A model generated the notes under the pieces. It had not been told where the DNA came from. It did no database searches and saw only the letters and a list, made by a program, of their open reading frames with translations. From Wuchereria bancrofti (lineage: Eukaryota > Nematoda > Chromadorea > Rhabditida > Onchocercidae): a DNA stretch of 64,000 bases. Below, in pieces: positions 1 through 13,631 of this stretch (position 1 is the stretch's first letter; each line of letters begins with the position of its first letter). The translations under genes were made by a program, and so were the position numbers. The stretch covers positions 682,001-746,000 of the forward strand of contig SSBO01000005.1 in NCBI GenBank assembly GCA_005281725.1, written 5' to 3'.

Positions 1-1128
1 ACTGGAAGCATTGAATAATTCCCGGTGAATTCATGGCCCTACCGTAGTCTGCTGTCAACCTGTTCACGATTTGAGGTGGACAACCTTGTTGACTTTATTT
101 AGTTTTAGTCCTTTCTTTGTAGCAATTATAAAATTTGGTAAGGAATATCTGCCTGTCTGCAAATCTCGAGTTGACTGACAAACATGTCTATTAGTATCTG
201 CACAGAGCGGTATAGTAGTTGTTATCATTCTTCCGTGTTCAGAGGTATTGAATTGAATTGAGGTCAGTCAGATCTGCATTTCAAGTCTCTTTGGATTCCA
301 CGTGAGCATTACTTCAACGCAATCTCTGTGTTAGGAAAAGAGCGGCAGCGTAGTCTGAATCTTTTCAAAACCTTCCAGATAACAAGGGCCTTTGTTGTTT
401 GTAGTCGGATGAAGCATTGGACAGTCAGACTAAGCAACGGGAATGCTAAGTATTTTTTCAAATTTTATGCATGTAAAGTTAGAAAAAGAGAGATTCTTGG
501 GAAGAATTTTGGGCATTCTCCAACTGAGCCAGCAGCGATATGGCTTCACGACAAGCGTGTCGTCGACAGTCTGCCTGCCATTCCTACTGGACTGTATGCT
601 GTGTTACAGTTATCATAATATTTAGTGCCTTCAATTTAAGAGATGTCAGGAGTATGCTGGTGGCCAACTGCAAAGCAAAAAGTGCCATGCCTAATTGTGG
701 CAGGAAATTATCACCGTTGAGTGGTGCATGTCGGAGGAAAACTGCCCTAAGTGGGATTTGTGTGGAGTGGTTGGGCAGACAGTGACATTATTAAGAGTAT
801 ATTCCCACTCACTCTTTGTTATGTCAAAGTTCATTTAATGACTATCACCAATGGAAGGTTGTTCGTCAGAAGTTGACAGATGACAGTCTTCGCCGTGTAC
901 CGAAAGTTTCGGCTGTGATGAAGTTGAAAATTAGTGGTTGAACTTCTGATGCCAAACCAAACTCGAAAGGAAAACTGTTAGTAAATCGGGAGATGAGTCA
1001 TTCACGAACATAAAAATAAAAAAAGCATGCTTTATTGATAGTTTTGAGAAGTTAAACAGCCAAAATGGTGGCTTATATGTTTAACTGGGATCGGGAATAG
1101 TCTTAATTAAATTCATCTACAAATGAAT
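1..1128. other. No gene recognised
   Basis: Short open frames occur on the plus strand between about 330 and 785, but they overlap one another in different frames, lack convincing splice sites and resemble no family I know. I see no repeat or RNA gene here. Confidence 0.4.
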
Positions 1129-2069
1129 TTACCCGAGCATATTGGCAGCGATTTCACTCGCTAACGATAGAGAATTGATAATGGTTTCATAAACAGTTAA
1201 AATGGGGTCTAGAATAATATTTTTAAGGCGTATGTCAACGCCTAAATCCACTTTTCCACTCATTTTGCATTGCGTTGTTTCGGACTGAGATCGGATAATC
1301 GTGATTTGATCCGGGCAGGAAGTTGATCTTATCTGTGGTGCCGAATGACTTTTTGCAACCAGAGACTGCATAATTCACCGAAAGTTACAAAGACTGAATT
1401 TAAGCTTAAAATCAAATTTAATGGATTCTTTTATTAACAAAGCTCTAATGAAACTGATTTTAATATAGTAAATGGAAATAAAGAAGTACCATTTGCGGCT
1501 TGAAATTCACTTGTGGTCGAACACTAAAATTCCACTGTAGAGCACCCATCGGGTTAGGCCACGTGAAGCAATGCCAAATTGCTGACAGGGCGAACAATAC
1601 CATTGTCGCCTGGAATATTTGACTAGAATGACTACACAACAAAGATGGAATGACGTCCATTTTTCTAAATGAACAGGTAAGATAAAGCATTACGCATTAC
1701 TTTTACTATGTGTGGCCTGTGCTACAAGTAGAGCAAAAATTATTGGCTGGGGTCAGCATTCTGGCACGTTACCTTGAGCCAAACTTGTCTCATTTTCAGT
1801 AAAGAGAAGGCAGAAGACATAAATGGGGAAAAGTGGAAATGAACATATGTAATTGATCTGTACACCTGGCCACGAACTTTGCATAAAGAGAAGCGTGGCA
1901 GACGCATTTCTCCATCACAGTAAATGGTAGCCTTGAATCCTTTGGTGAGCAGCGAATGCACCGGACAGGTGATGGCGTATAGCAGTTTCAGATGGAATAT
2001 GCCCATTGCTACGACCATCCACAGGTAACTGCCCACTCTACACTTGCGGAGCGAACTCTGAACCTTCAT
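1129..2069 (-). CDS. Possible small secreted protein, two exons
   Basis: Exon 1 (2069 down to 1866) starts at an ATG and encodes a hydrophobic stretch at about residues 15-33 that looks like a signal peptide or membrane anchor, followed by a cysteine-containing segment ending CKVRGQ at a GTGTAC donor. A second open stretch (1365 down to 1129) follows an AG, ends in TAA and contains STSCPDQ and TTQCKMSGKVDLGV. Both ends are in phase 0, so they join into 441 bases and 146 residues across a 500-base intron. I do not recognise the family. It could be an excretory/secretory protein. The junction is a guess, and an extra exon inside 1366-1865 is possible. Confidence 0.35.
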
Positions 2070-4509
2070 CTTCACACATACAACAATGCTAATGTCACAG
2101 CATTACCAATTAGCATCCAAAATGTACAGTACTTCTGAAGGTGGAAGATATGCAATACCAGTAAAATCCGCTTCCGTTCTAAAATATCGTTTATAACGAC
2201 ATTACGACATCGTGCAACGATTTCACACGCAACTCTTATCCAACCAACCTCCTCCGGCATCACTGCTCAGAAATAAACTTCCTGGAGCACTGTTCAATGC
2301 GACACGCCACTTCAAGTTTATAACAGAGCAGACTGTCTGGAGAGACAGGGGAGGATACGACCGACATAATAGGATCGACCAACCTCTGGGGAATGTCCAC
2401 TTAAACAGTGCAATTTCCGGTGCGGAATAGCTAGCTAATCCAGGTGTTTATTTTGGGGATATTATCCGGCCTATGCTGCTCAATAAGCACACTCTGCAGC
2501 ACTGCACCTTTTATGATTTTCCTTCCAAATTTGTACCTCGTTATATGGCCAAAGCAATTATATAATCAGCCTAGGCGTTGTCCCACAGAAATGTCTGGCC
2601 AGATAGGCACCGAAGTTCTCACTTGGCTAAAGCATGAAAATCGATAAATTGCGAGGTAGAACAACAGAGATATGTTCAAACGTCACTTTGATCCTTTGTT
2701 AAATTGGTAGCTTTCCATCGATTTACCGCTAAAGCTGCTAAAGAAGTAGCTGTTGAGCATTTAGTTAGGAACACTTATTTTAATTTCATCAAGAGTTACA
2801 TAACACTCACACCTTGACCTTTTGACTTCTGACCTTTGATATGGAAAATAGGCCGTGACGCTAACCATGCCGTTTTGAACTGCGACATGCGGCTTACAAG
2901 GCTACACTGAATTACGCCTGTGCTCATCAGAAATATTTCACCGGTGCATCACTTTTTCGGTTTTTGCAATAATGGAAAAACAGAGTCCCATTCTCTACTG
3001 GGAAGTTCCATTCGGTTGACAGGTGCTTGTTAGGTAGGTTACTGGAAATAAGCCTCATATCATTCTGGACTATCTTATGTTTCTGATCAGGTTTTTAATC
3101 GATTTATGCTTGCAAAGGGAACAAAAACAGCTTGAAATTTGATCACTTCCTAAACTCCGGTAAAGGTAATTATCTCTTGCTAATTAATACCAAAACATAT
3201 TGCCAATGCAAAAGGAAGAAGGGAAATTCCTTAGTCAAAAATTCTTCCAAACGAAACAGTCTCCATCTATTTCAGCATTCCACATAACTTGGCAGTTTTA
3301 GCTAGTTGTTTTACTATTTCAGAATATTAGATGAAAGCCGAAGGAAGAGCAGTCTTTTCACCCAATGCTGCACGGATTCGTCTTGCATTAAATTGCATTC
3401 TGAATGTAGCTTTTAGATTTTATGCAGCAAGCAGTGATCAGAATTTATTTAAATACCAAAATTTCCTTTAGTCAGTTTCCCCACTGTTTACTGAGTTGAC
3501 AATGATATTGATCCTTTGAGAGCAAAGCAGAAAGTAATCAATAATTTCGGGAATAAATCTTCAATACTGAATTTGGCTACCTACAACTGCCAATAAGTAT
3601 GCAGCCAGCTTCTTGTTGGCTTTGATTAAATTACAACATAAATGCTTTTATCGATTGAAAGAACAAAGCAGTCTTTCAGATTCTATCTTATTTTTTGTCA
3701 TTTTACCTGGGGAATTAACTAAAAACTGTCCAAATATTTCACAAGATGCAGCCAATGCCCAAACAGTTTCTCCTATATTTTGTCTCAGACTTACAAAACT
3801 TGTACGATGTTTTACATTTATTGGACTGCAGGTATGACGTTCCAAAACACAGCCCGCGACATTTGTCAATTTGTGTGGCACGCATAACTACTTCAATCTT
3901 TTCCAGTGTCTCGAAATCATTCACATGCAACTTTATAGCACTACTCACACCATTTATCCAGAAATCCATCAAGTTTATCCCTTCATAATGCATTCAGCAA
4001 CTGCCCAATCTTTTCTTTTTCCCGTAAATTTCAAGTCTTACCAAAATTTTCCAAATCAAATAAACCATCAGTTTACAATCAAAACTAGAGCAATTTCAAA
4101 TAAAGCGAAAATGTCACGCAAAAACTTGCTCTTAAACGACCACTATGCCAGACGCATGTAAGCTTCGTTTTATCCGGTCTAATACGGTCCGGAACGGCTT
4201 CTGCAGGGTTTTCTCTCCCAACACTGATTACTTCATCATCACCTAAGTGAAAAAATAAGTGACAAGTAACAGAAGAATTGTCTTGCTTACTCATCCTAAC
4301 CGTTCGAATAAATATGTAACACTAACTCATCCATTCCGAAGCCAGAACAGAACTGGGAGTCTCATGGCAAGCTGAACCCGAGCCCAACAAAGACTACTCA
4401 ACCCGAGATTCCCCTTTGCGGACTGCATGCTGCTGCCGCTGCTGGTTAAGTACGAGCTGCGACGTCCTTGCAAGTTGATAGCATTCTTTTTCAGAATTTC
4501 GAGAGACAG
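2070..4509. other. Intergenic, no supported gene
   Basis: Only short, mutually overlapping open frames occur on both strands, for example around 3610-4160. None has a recognisable domain or convincing splice structure. Confidence 0.4.
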
Positions 4510-4872
4510 ATGCAGTTGGAGCAGAAAGAAGAGAGGACAGTCACATGTCCTTACGCTGAGGGTCACTCTCACGCAGTACCTGTTCGCGACATGCCATTAC
4601 ACTTGGCTAAATGTCGTCGTTTATACTACAAAAGATACGGTGTTAAGACAGAACTGAAAAGGTAAAATGACTTGGTTGGTGGTAAAATGACGGTGCCTTT
4701 TTTTGGTTAGTTACACAGTTTCAGATGTAAATATAACGGTTGCCACTATGTTCTTGCTCCGGAAGTGATGCTGCACGAATTGACCTGCCATAGCAGAACG
4801 CTGTATCAGGAATGCAAACGGAAGATGACATATCCACCTGTGCCACTTAAAATCGTCACTTCTTCAATTTAA
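4510..4872 (+). CDS. gtsf-1: GTSF1-like protein with two CHHC zinc fingers
   Basis: Two exons, 4510-4661 and 4725-4872, join at phase 2 to give 99 residues. Finger 1 has C13-x5-H19-x11-H31-x3-C35 and finger 2 has C52-x5-H58-x9-H68-x3-C72, the tandem CHHC (U11-48K-like) arrangement of gametocyte-specific factor 1. GTSF1 proteins assist Argonaute/small-RNA silencing; C. elegans GTSF-1 works with the RRF-3 complex that makes 26G RNAs, so a germline small-RNA role is inferred. The start follows an acceptor-like TTTTTCAG by 15 bases, as expected for a spliced-leader site. At 99 residues it is shorter than GTSF1 proteins I know (around 170) because the acidic tail after finger 2 is missing or lies in an unseen exon. 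Confidence 0.8.
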
Positions 4873-5223
4873 ACGCAGGGATACATTCGGAGTTGCATGG
4901 TTGCCTTCATTTGAGGATTTCTGATTAACCAAAGTTTAACCTTGTGAAACATTCCATAAATTCATCATTTGCTGCTCGTCTTCGGGCTGAAGCTTTATCT
5001 GTATTACTTGTTAGAGAATTAAGTATATTGTTGCGTTGTCTTGGAACAGTTCATCTTTATTTGTTAAATATAATTAATGTTATCAGTGATTATTTCTGTA
5101 GACCTTTCCCGACCACTTCTTGTTTTCACTTTGTAGATGGGATTGATTTGTTGTGATTAAGCTGTGAAAAGCGATGAATTAGCTTACGGTTTGCGGAGAA
5201 ACGGATGGAAGGTACTCGGCATA
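4873..5223. other. Convergent intergenic gap
   Basis: Short gap between the ends of the plus-strand GTSF1-like gene and a minus-strand hypothetical gene. It should hold both 3' ends. I see no repeat or other gene. Confidence 0.5.
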
Positions 5224-5589
5224 TCATAAATGAATGGATTCATTCCCAATTTCGTTAATCCTTTCAATCAGGAAAGATGTTAAAAGTCTGTCTGAATAAA
5301 TGTGATCCATAAGTAACCGCTGCAGTTGCATTTGCACTTCTTGAGGGACACCATAATTGGTACATTCGATTCGGGGACTTGTAGCTAGCAGTGACGCCAA
5401 GCCAGTGAGACAACGAATTTCGTTGGCGGAAAAGTGCAGTATGAGCGCCGATATTTGTGTGAGGACCCGGTCTTCTGCTATTTCAACTGGTTGGTTGCTA
5501 AATCCGCTGCGAAGGAAATACAAGGGAGCCGTAGGCGTTTCCTGCATTGTCTCTGAGCTACTGAAGTTAGCTAGTGGGGATCGATCCAT
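5224..5589 (-). CDS. Hypothetical protein, 121 residues, single exon
   Basis: An uninterrupted frame from ATG (5589) to TGA (5224-5226). A few bases upstream on the same strand is TTCCAG, a possible spliced-leader acceptor, which supports this start. The N-terminus is Ser/Thr/Pro-rich and the C-terminal two thirds looks helical and amphipathic (SALILHFSANEIRCLTGLAS, then QLQRLLMDHIYSDRLLTSF). No signal peptide or long membrane segment is apparent and I do not recognise a domain. It lies tail-to-tail with the GTSF1-like gene. Confidence 0.5.
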   Translation of the reverse strand: MDRSPLANFSSSETMQETPTAPLYFLRSGFSNQPVEIAEDRVLTQISALILHFSANEIRCLTGLASLLATSPRIECTNYGVPQEVQMQLQRLLMDHIYSDRLLTSFLIERINEIGNESIHL

Positions 5590-6710
5590 TTTTAAATCTG
5601 GAATTATTTGTCAACGAGACGAATAGATGGTTGACATTTTAAAGCTTGACCTTTCAGAGTTGTAATGTGGTAGATGTGTTGCAACGAATGACCACTGTGT
5701 CGTGTGCGGATGGATGTAATAGTTGGTGAGTGATACGGTGTAAGGTGTCTCCTGTGTGCGAGGTAGCACAGGCTGATAAGGGGCATTCTCACTGGCAGTA
5801 TTAAGTGCATGCTGCGACTTATATCTTTTTCCCACTTGTATCGCTGGACGGACCCGCCACACCGCACACCGCCACACACAAATGTACACATGCGCACACA
5901 AGGAGTACAGTACTGTGCCGATTTTCATAGAATTCGGGGGGTAGGGCAAAGGGGACACACGAGTGACACGCCCGTGTGTGACCAACGTCTTGTTATAGGA
6001 ACGGGAAAGACTACTGATGTTTTGAAAGAAGTGTTTCTGTCCGTGAGTTGTTGAGACAGTCACACACTTCGTCTCCTGTATTTTGTTTCACGACTTGTAT
6101 TCTTCGTGTTTACCTATAGTATTCCTGAAATCAGATTCATTTGAGATCGAGGAATGTGTTTGGCAGGTTAGTTAAGGGAATCAGACTAGTTGTTTTGTAG
6201 GCCTATTATGTTTGTTTAATTCAGTTGGAGAACGTAGGTAGCGCAAAGGAAAGGAGATGTACCGAAATTCTTAATCAGCTTACTGATTGAACTTGTTGAT
6301 CGAGTTGTAGTAATAATGCCACACTGCTCAATGCTTTCATCAGTTTGTGTTCCTTTATTGAGCTGTTTTTATCAAAACAATTTGCTTTTATGAACTTGCA
6401 GTGAGCATTTCATGGGTAGTATCGATACGGGTCAGATTATCTTACTACTATTTTCTTTAGTCACAGATTAATAGGCCCACTGTGAAATTTCTGCTGATCG
6501 TATAAATCATTATCGTTGGTGATTTATTTTTTCGTTTAATTTGTTTTCTCGAAATCGTCCTTTTTGCAAAAAATTATCACACAAATAAAGTTTTAAGTTT
6601 CAGAATATAGCCATGCAAGGATTGTATTGTTGTTGGTAGTGTCACAGTTTTGCTTAACTTATATACTTATTTATTTGCTTCAAATAGGTGATCGTGGTTG
6701 ATCCAAAGAA
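5590..6710. other. Intergenic region upstream of the TESK-like gene
   Basis: Long frames on both strands near 5600-6060 overlap each other and are C/A-rich low-complexity readings. An acceptor-like CAAATAG at about 6681-6687 precedes the kinase start codon, so part of the region is probably 5' UTR or promoter. Confidence 0.4.
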
Positions 6711-9700
6711 ATGACAATGATTATGGATATCAACGGTAGTGATCCACTTCAGACAAACAATACAGTGGATAATTTGTAAGTGCCTTCTGGGATTGTAGCC
6801 ATGTAGCTAACTGCAACATTTTAGCTCCCTGAAATCTCTCAATTTTTTATTGCACTTAATAAGATAAAACTCGCACTTGCCAGGTTTTTATTTCATTCCT
6901 AGGCAAGTCTTTATTACTCAAAATAACTGTCCTTCTGTCTATTTATCCCTCATTCTTTCCTTCCTGTTTATTAACCGTTAATACTTATGCATTTTTTAGT
7001 TCTACATCACAAACATTATTTCACGGTTGTGGGGCAGTTGCATCGAATAATTTGCATGAAGCTAGTGATGATATCTACGTCGCGAACACTCGGTAGTTTT
7101 TCAGTTTTTGCGAAAGACATGTAAAATTTCAAGCACTACAACTTTAAGACACGTCACTGTTTTTCATGCTTCTATTTTCGTGCCGTTATGACTCTATTAT
7201 CGAAGTGATATAGTTAAATTATGATTTCGAGTTCTTCAGTTCTTCATTTTGAGTTATTTTACCTTATATTATTCCACTTTCCATTCCTTGGAAAATAAAA
7301 CACTACTTTTAAGCAATATTTGGAAGTTTTACAGATATGTTGGAGAGATTTCACAAGCATCATGCAGCTCGATGTGTTCCGAAGAATTTGAAGAAGAGCA
7401 AAAAGTATGTTGAGACTACACTATCCATTCTCTAAATTCTCTATTTGATTGCCTTACATGATAGTTCGATTCGGTTTATTGTTATTTTACTGATCTGTTT
7501 CATGAGTTTGGATTTTAGAATGACGGATTATTCTGGAGTTATGACATTTCTGACCAATGTACTTATCAGCATTCTCACTTAGCGCCTGGTCGTACCTCTT
7601 GTGTGTTCCTGGAGATGGCTTTGAAACGATTATATGCTCGAGATGATTTCGATGTGTTGGAAAGCTTAGGCGAAGGCTTTTTTGGTGATGTGTATAAGGT
7701 TCGTCCTTAATGAACATGGAAAAAACATTGAATATGTATTAATTAAACATTTTTGTTAGAGAATGAGATTCCTAACATTTAGTCTGTGCGAAGTTTTACA
7801 AAAAGAAAAAGTTTATTGTAAAGGGCAAAGATTTGCTTTTCTGAACAATCTTTCTAGGTACAACATCGATTTACCGGAGAAATTATGGTGCTGAAAGTCG
7901 GTAAAGAACGAGAACGGGAAAATCGAATACGCATTAAAGCAAATGTGCTGAAAGAAGTTGATATGTTAAATCAGTTGACATCGCATCCCAATCTGCTGGC
8001 GTTTCGGTAATGCGTCATTTTTCCCATCACTATATCGATTTGAGTATGTTGTGATTTAACTGGAATTATTTGACACTGATGGTGACTAAGCTAAAAGAGC
8101 ACCTACATTCGTTATTGAATGATGGTATTTTTTTAGTGGTGTGTGTGTTGATTTGGCAGAGAAGTCGTGGAATTTGCATATACTTATGGATTTCTGTGAT
8201 GCGGGCAGCTTAAGTCGCTTGATATGTGACCATCAAAAATATTTCCGATGGAGTTTGCGATGCAGTTTAGCACGTGATATTTCATACGCTATGGATTTTG
8301 TACATTCAAGAGGCATCATGCATCGCGATCTCACTAGCATGGTTTGTGCAGCTGCTTTCGTATTTGTGTAAATTTGTTGAACATGAGAATTGCTAAGAGA
8401 AGCATGAATAAAGATCAGAATAAGGGATTGATGGATAGCTGAACGAATCTTTCACTTTTAATGATATTTTTTTTTTCATAGAATGTTTTGCTGCAAAAAG
8501 TTGCAAATGGCAATTTAAAAGCGGTGGTAGCTGATTTCGGCTTGTCGTGCAGAATTCCGCGAATTGTTGAGAAGCTGACTCAAGTGGGTACTCCATTTTG
8601 GATGGCTCCAGAATGTCTTAAAGAAGAGTTTTATGATGAGAAGGTTCGTTTTATGCTTGCAAATTAAGACAAGGGTATATTCATTGTATTTATTCTTTGT
8701 GTCGCAAACATTATTATGTGGATTCTTTGATAAGAGTTAGTCAAATAATTTCAAATAATAATTATTTAGGCAGATGTTTTCTCCTTTGGAATAATATTAT
8801 GCCAGATGATAGCTAGGATTGACGCCGATCCAGAGGCAGGACTTTACCGAACTCACAATTTTGGTTTGGATTATGTTCGCTTCACAGCCCACTGTCCAAC
8901 TGACACTCCTTTGGATATTCTGAACTTAGCATTTCAGTGTTGTTTGGTAAGATGTTAAGCTCAAAATTTGATTTGTTGACATGTTGTGGTACCACCTATT
9001 ATGTGCTTTTGTTTGTTCTCATCTTTGCTGTTTCTTGCATTTACACTGATTCATTAATGTTCATTGCAGATGGATCCAGCTGCTCGGCCCAGTTTTGTGT
9101 CTGTCTGTGATTTCTTCACCAACTTCCGACTCCCTCGACATAAGGGCTGTGATGAATCTTCATCACGGCTGGTTGGAAGCGATGGGCGTTAGTGTTCACG
9201 AGATTTTTGGCATATAAATTCGTCCCTAATGCTTAAATTCACACTGTTCCTTATCATTCTTTTTGTAGTTTCCTTATTATTGAAGTTAACAGACAGTTAG
9301 TCTTTCTTATAGGATTGGAGCGCTCTTTGTCAGATGCAACTTTGAAATATTGGAAATCAAAACGCTCGGAGTTGTTTCCATATGTTTTAACTCGGAAGGA
9401 GCAAAGCAGTGGAAGCCAAAGGTAATTTAATTATTTTGCTTGAGAACTCGGAATAGTCATTCGTTCTCTCCATCATACTTCATGTAATTCTAGATTATCT
9501 GCTGGTATTTTACAGCTCTAATGAAACTTTAAACATATTGTTTCATTACTTGTTTAATATATTTATAGTGAGTACAAATCAGTGAATGCAGTTCCTCTTC
9601 TGGTACTTCAAGAAGGTGTACCATGCGAAGAGTTAAATCATACAGATAAGGATGAAGAGATGAGAAACAAGTCTCGAATGGAAGAGCTTGCGAGAAGTGT

Positions 9701-12050
9701 TGCCGTCGATGAACTTTCTGATGAGGTATTCTGCTTACTTGAAAGGTCAATATTCAAGGAGCTAAATAGCTATATTTAATATCTAGTTCTTTCAATGCGT
9801 AAGCTATTTCTTTTTTTTAAAGGACAAAAAATGGCATAGCTTAAGTGTAGAAAAAAGTCAAGGAAAATATGACAGTTTGAAAGTCGATAAAACATAAAAA
9901 TTTTCTGCTTGAACATTCTTATTGAACAAAATTCATAAACATTTTGCTTCTACTCCTATGTAAACAGTCTTTTAGTTTGGACTGTATTTAGAATGTTTAT
10001 GAATTCCACATGAGATGAAGCTGAAACGACTCTGTCTTTTTTAGATATTTTTGGACACGGGAAATCCGTTCATTGCCCATGAAATTTATAAAAGGACCCG
10101 TAAGTTAGCTTTTCCTGAAGTGAATGGTCGAAGAAGAGGTGTTATTTCGGATGTGAAGGAGTCAGTTGACATCAGTATAAACACGACCAATTATGATAGT
10201 AATTTTGTGAATTATAGGTATGTTGGAGCTTTTTTCTATCTGTTTAGATAGAACAAATTGTAAGGATCTATTTCATTGTTGAACTTATTATTCGAATTGT
10301 AGTCATAAATTGATTGGAATTTTTTTGCAGCACCTTCTCCACTCACACCAATGAGCAAGCAACCGATACAAAGAAGTCTGGTCATCGTAGAAGGATTTCA
10401 AAGTAAGCTTTCATCTGTTCGCTCTTTTTCTTTATTCACTTATGGTTCACTGCAAACAGTTGAACAGAAACATGACTATTTAACATCTTCCAAATAATCT
10501 GTATTGAGTTTTTATAAATGAAAATTCAGAATTATTCGTCGCAGTGCGTCACTTCCCAATTCATCAAGGAATACATCGTGGATGAGACATTGTGCCACAT
10601 TTGATCCATTACTGCCATCATCATCATCATCTACAGGCTTAACAGCAGCTGTAGTTGGACAACGTGACAAAACTGATCACATCGGTGAACATTGTGTGCT
10701 GAAAGGTCAAATGTCGATGGCCTTCAAAAATAAAGACCAGGTAGATTTGATCTATGGTAAATAAATATTACTGTTTTGTATGGTTCGAATACAACGCTCG
10801 TTTGTTTCCACATACCTTGTAAGAAACTTAATTTTGTCATTTTCAATTAGTTTTTACAGATTTGAGCTTATCGAAAAGTTAGAGAAAACATTCATTCCGA
10901 AAGAATCTTCTTTTTTTTTAAGAAATTCACTTCACGTCGATGTCGGTCAACTTTTTCGAACGAAACACTACTTAGTCCCAGTTCTATGGACAATAGGCGA
11001 GCCAAAGATTTCTCCTTATCTGTAGACAAAGGGATTTTAAGCCGTAATATTAACGAGCTTACTTTCGAACGCTGGAAAAGCGACAGTAAGTTTCTACAGA
11101 AAACATAGGATGCTACCACGGAGCCATCCGTCAAGGACATGCTGAACTTAAATTAAATTAGGATGAAGTAGTTCAGAACTGTACTTTTCAGGCAATTTTG
11201 CCAGCTTTATACTGCAGCAAGGCAATGATGTGGTCATACAACAACCCTTTTCAGTAGGGTTATCTGCTAGTAAATATTCTGTAAGATTTTCAATGATTTA
11301 ACTATTATTTTCGCTGAAGATTCATTACAAAGTAGGGAATAAAAAGTACGGTTGCTAAAAAGCAAAAAGCTGGCGGACTGTTTTCGGTACAAACAAAGAA
11401 AAGTCAATAAAATGAAAAAGTTGGATTCGTATTTCCATAAAAACAGATAAATTTGTTTAGGAAGAAACATTTGTAAACAGGACATCGTTACTTCCGACCA
11501 GAACTCCTAGTAATGAATTCATTAATGGGATACAACGTATGTGGAAAACCGACTATAATAGATGCCGTGTCCAGGTACACATTGTTTTAGTTCTGTAAAA
11601 TAGAGCCTACGACTGTGCATACTCTGCATATGATTCAAATTTTATACTCTAAATTTATACTCTAGGTAATTAAAAGTAAAATCTACTTAATTCTCGGCTC
11701 TTATTTTCTACTTTTAAAGTAATTCTAAACCGTTCTTTCCCATACACCTATTTTCTGTATTCTTTCATTTTCCTTGAATTGTAAACATTTTTACTGAAGA
11801 TCGGAATAACTTTTAGGAATGTTTACTTTATCATTGTCTCTTTAGTAACTGTACAATCTCATATCGGAGAAGTCCCCATTTTCAGGTGATACGGGACACA
11901 ATTGTACATAAGAGACCAGTACGCGGTGCCACTATCTTGGACCCTTTTTGTGTAACAGGCCTAAAATGCGGTTCGTGTCGTAAACAGGGGATGGCGCATG
12001 CAGATGGTAGACATGTCCCTGCAAATGGCGAATACTGCGTTGTTCTGTGA
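6711..12050 (+). CDS. TESK: TESK-family protein kinase
   Basis: Eighteen exons with consistent phases give 806 residues: 6711-6775, 7000-7092, 7335-7404, 7570-7698, 7858-8006, 8137-8341, 8482-8643, 8770-8946, 9070-9187, 9313-9421, 9569-9725, 10045-10217, 10331-10402, 10530-10740, 10923-11085, 11192-11280, 11461-11574, 11886-12050. The kinase domain spans about residues 100-350: glycine loop GEGFFGDV (110-117), lysine K132, HRDLTSMN (231-238), DFG (255-257) and FWMAPE (276-281). The HRDLTS loop and the later ADPEAG/FGLD segment are typical of TESK1/2 rather than LIMK, and no LIM or PDZ domain precedes it. TESK kinases phosphorylate cofilin and so control actin turnover. The ~450-residue tail is Ser-rich, ends in a Cys-containing segment (KCGSCRKQ) and has no domain I recognise. 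Exon 9 to 10 uses a GTTAGT donor. Confidence 0.9.
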
Positions 12051-13631
12051 GCTATTGTGATGTTAACATAGTTTTAGCGGTGCAATATGAAAATTCTCTT
12101 TGCTGGTTTGTAAATACAAAGGCACATATAGTAGTAGTAGGAAAGGAAGAGCAAAAAAGACGAAGGTGTTGCGATGAGAAAACCTTGCACATTCCAAGCG
12201 TGTCTCGTACCTTTCAGTCTGTCTCGTACGCTACATGTTCCTGGAATAGTTTAAGCAATCCGTAATGAAGCATTATGATGACAGAGTAGCTAGTAGGAAT
12301 ATGTTAAATTTTCTGTAATAATGGATGCTCAATAAGCAATGCTGTCACTGTTAGTATTCACTTCATTATTTATTTCGTTGTAATCGCTATTTCTTTCTCT
12401 GATTGTCTCCGTCGAAAACTCCTGTATTAACGGTGCTCCCTGGTACTGCAACTATATTCCTTGATCGTTTTCAAAAATAATGTACTGCCAGCCGAAAGAT
12501 AGCATTATCTGATCTTTCACTAAGATCCATCTCTCTGCTGTATAATTACTCAAATTTCTCTTGTGCCGACTAAGTTCCTTTATACTGGATAGGAAATTAG
12601 ATAGAACGAGCAGCTATTCATATATAGTCGCAGTTGGTGTTAAAGGATAGTGGACGACCTTGTTCCTAGGATGCATTATACAATAGAAATTCAGGTATGA
12701 AATGTGTAGTTAAGACAGGGCAAAACTTACTTTTCAATACATCTGTCCCTCCTACTGTTGTAACTGAAAAACGCTCTTCAATGATCAGATAATTTTGTTT
12801 TGAAATTGTCACTGCAAAAAAAAAAAAAAACATGAAGTTTATGAAACTGTTGTTACTCACAATTGAATATTATCATACCTTGTGATCGTGAAAAGCCACT
12901 ATAAGTAAGATACAGTGGCTTATGAAGACATTCAAACTCAACTCTCATAGACCTAGATATTTTCAATTGCGGTTTCCTAGGCCTAATAAAATTTGGTGTG
13001 TAGAAATTGTTAGTCACAATACAAGGAACTTCACCGATAATGTTCGTAGCAATCGCAATCCTAACTACCATCGCATAAATAGATCGTAAATACCGTTGCA
13101 AAGAGTCATGTGGCCTGCTATGCAGATAACACTCTAAAATACTTATTAATAGTCATGAAGGGACTAGTATTAGGGACAATGTAAAGAGTAACTGGGATGC
13201 GTATCATACAACTTTGGTATCTCTTGGAAAGGCAGCTAATTTCTGGTTAGGACGTAGTGCAAAATAATACTAAGCTAACTCTTGCGGGAATGGTGTTGGG
13301 TAAAAAAGGCCATTTTGATGAAGAGAAAAGAGCATAAAATGATAAATGATCAAATATTCATCAATGCTGCGTCTCGCCTGTAGTCGCGCACGGTCAGTTT
13401 TCAAATCCATTCACTCATCGATCACAACGTTAAATGCTTTGGCTACGAAAGCCATATTTCGAGATAAACATCTTTAAAATTATAAAATTTATTTACAGTT
13501 CTTTACAGTAAATACAGTAAAAATGTTTACAGTTTACAAATTCAGATTTAGTCCTGACCAATTGAAATTTTGATTAAGAAGAGCCAAATTCCAGCAATTT
13601 TACCACTATTTCCTCTCAAATTTGCTCTCCA
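12051..13631. other. Convergent intergenic gap
   Basis: Lies between the 3' ends of the TESK-like and NYN genes. Contains AT-rich DNA and short A tracts (for example about 12815-12830). I find no exon with family resemblance. Confidence 0.45.

Noticed and set aside
5604..6063. Two long minus-strand and one plus-strand frames
   Set aside because: They overlap in different registers, are biased by C/A-rich sequence and have no domain or splice logic.
10784..10800. GGTTCGAATAC resembling a tRNA T-loop
   Set aside because: No flanking acceptor, D or anticodon stems could be paired around it.
10780..11025. Plus-strand frame overlapping TESK exons 14-15 as a separate gene
   Set aside because: The TESK exon at 10923-11085 uses another frame with matching phases on both sides and a T-rich AAG acceptor.
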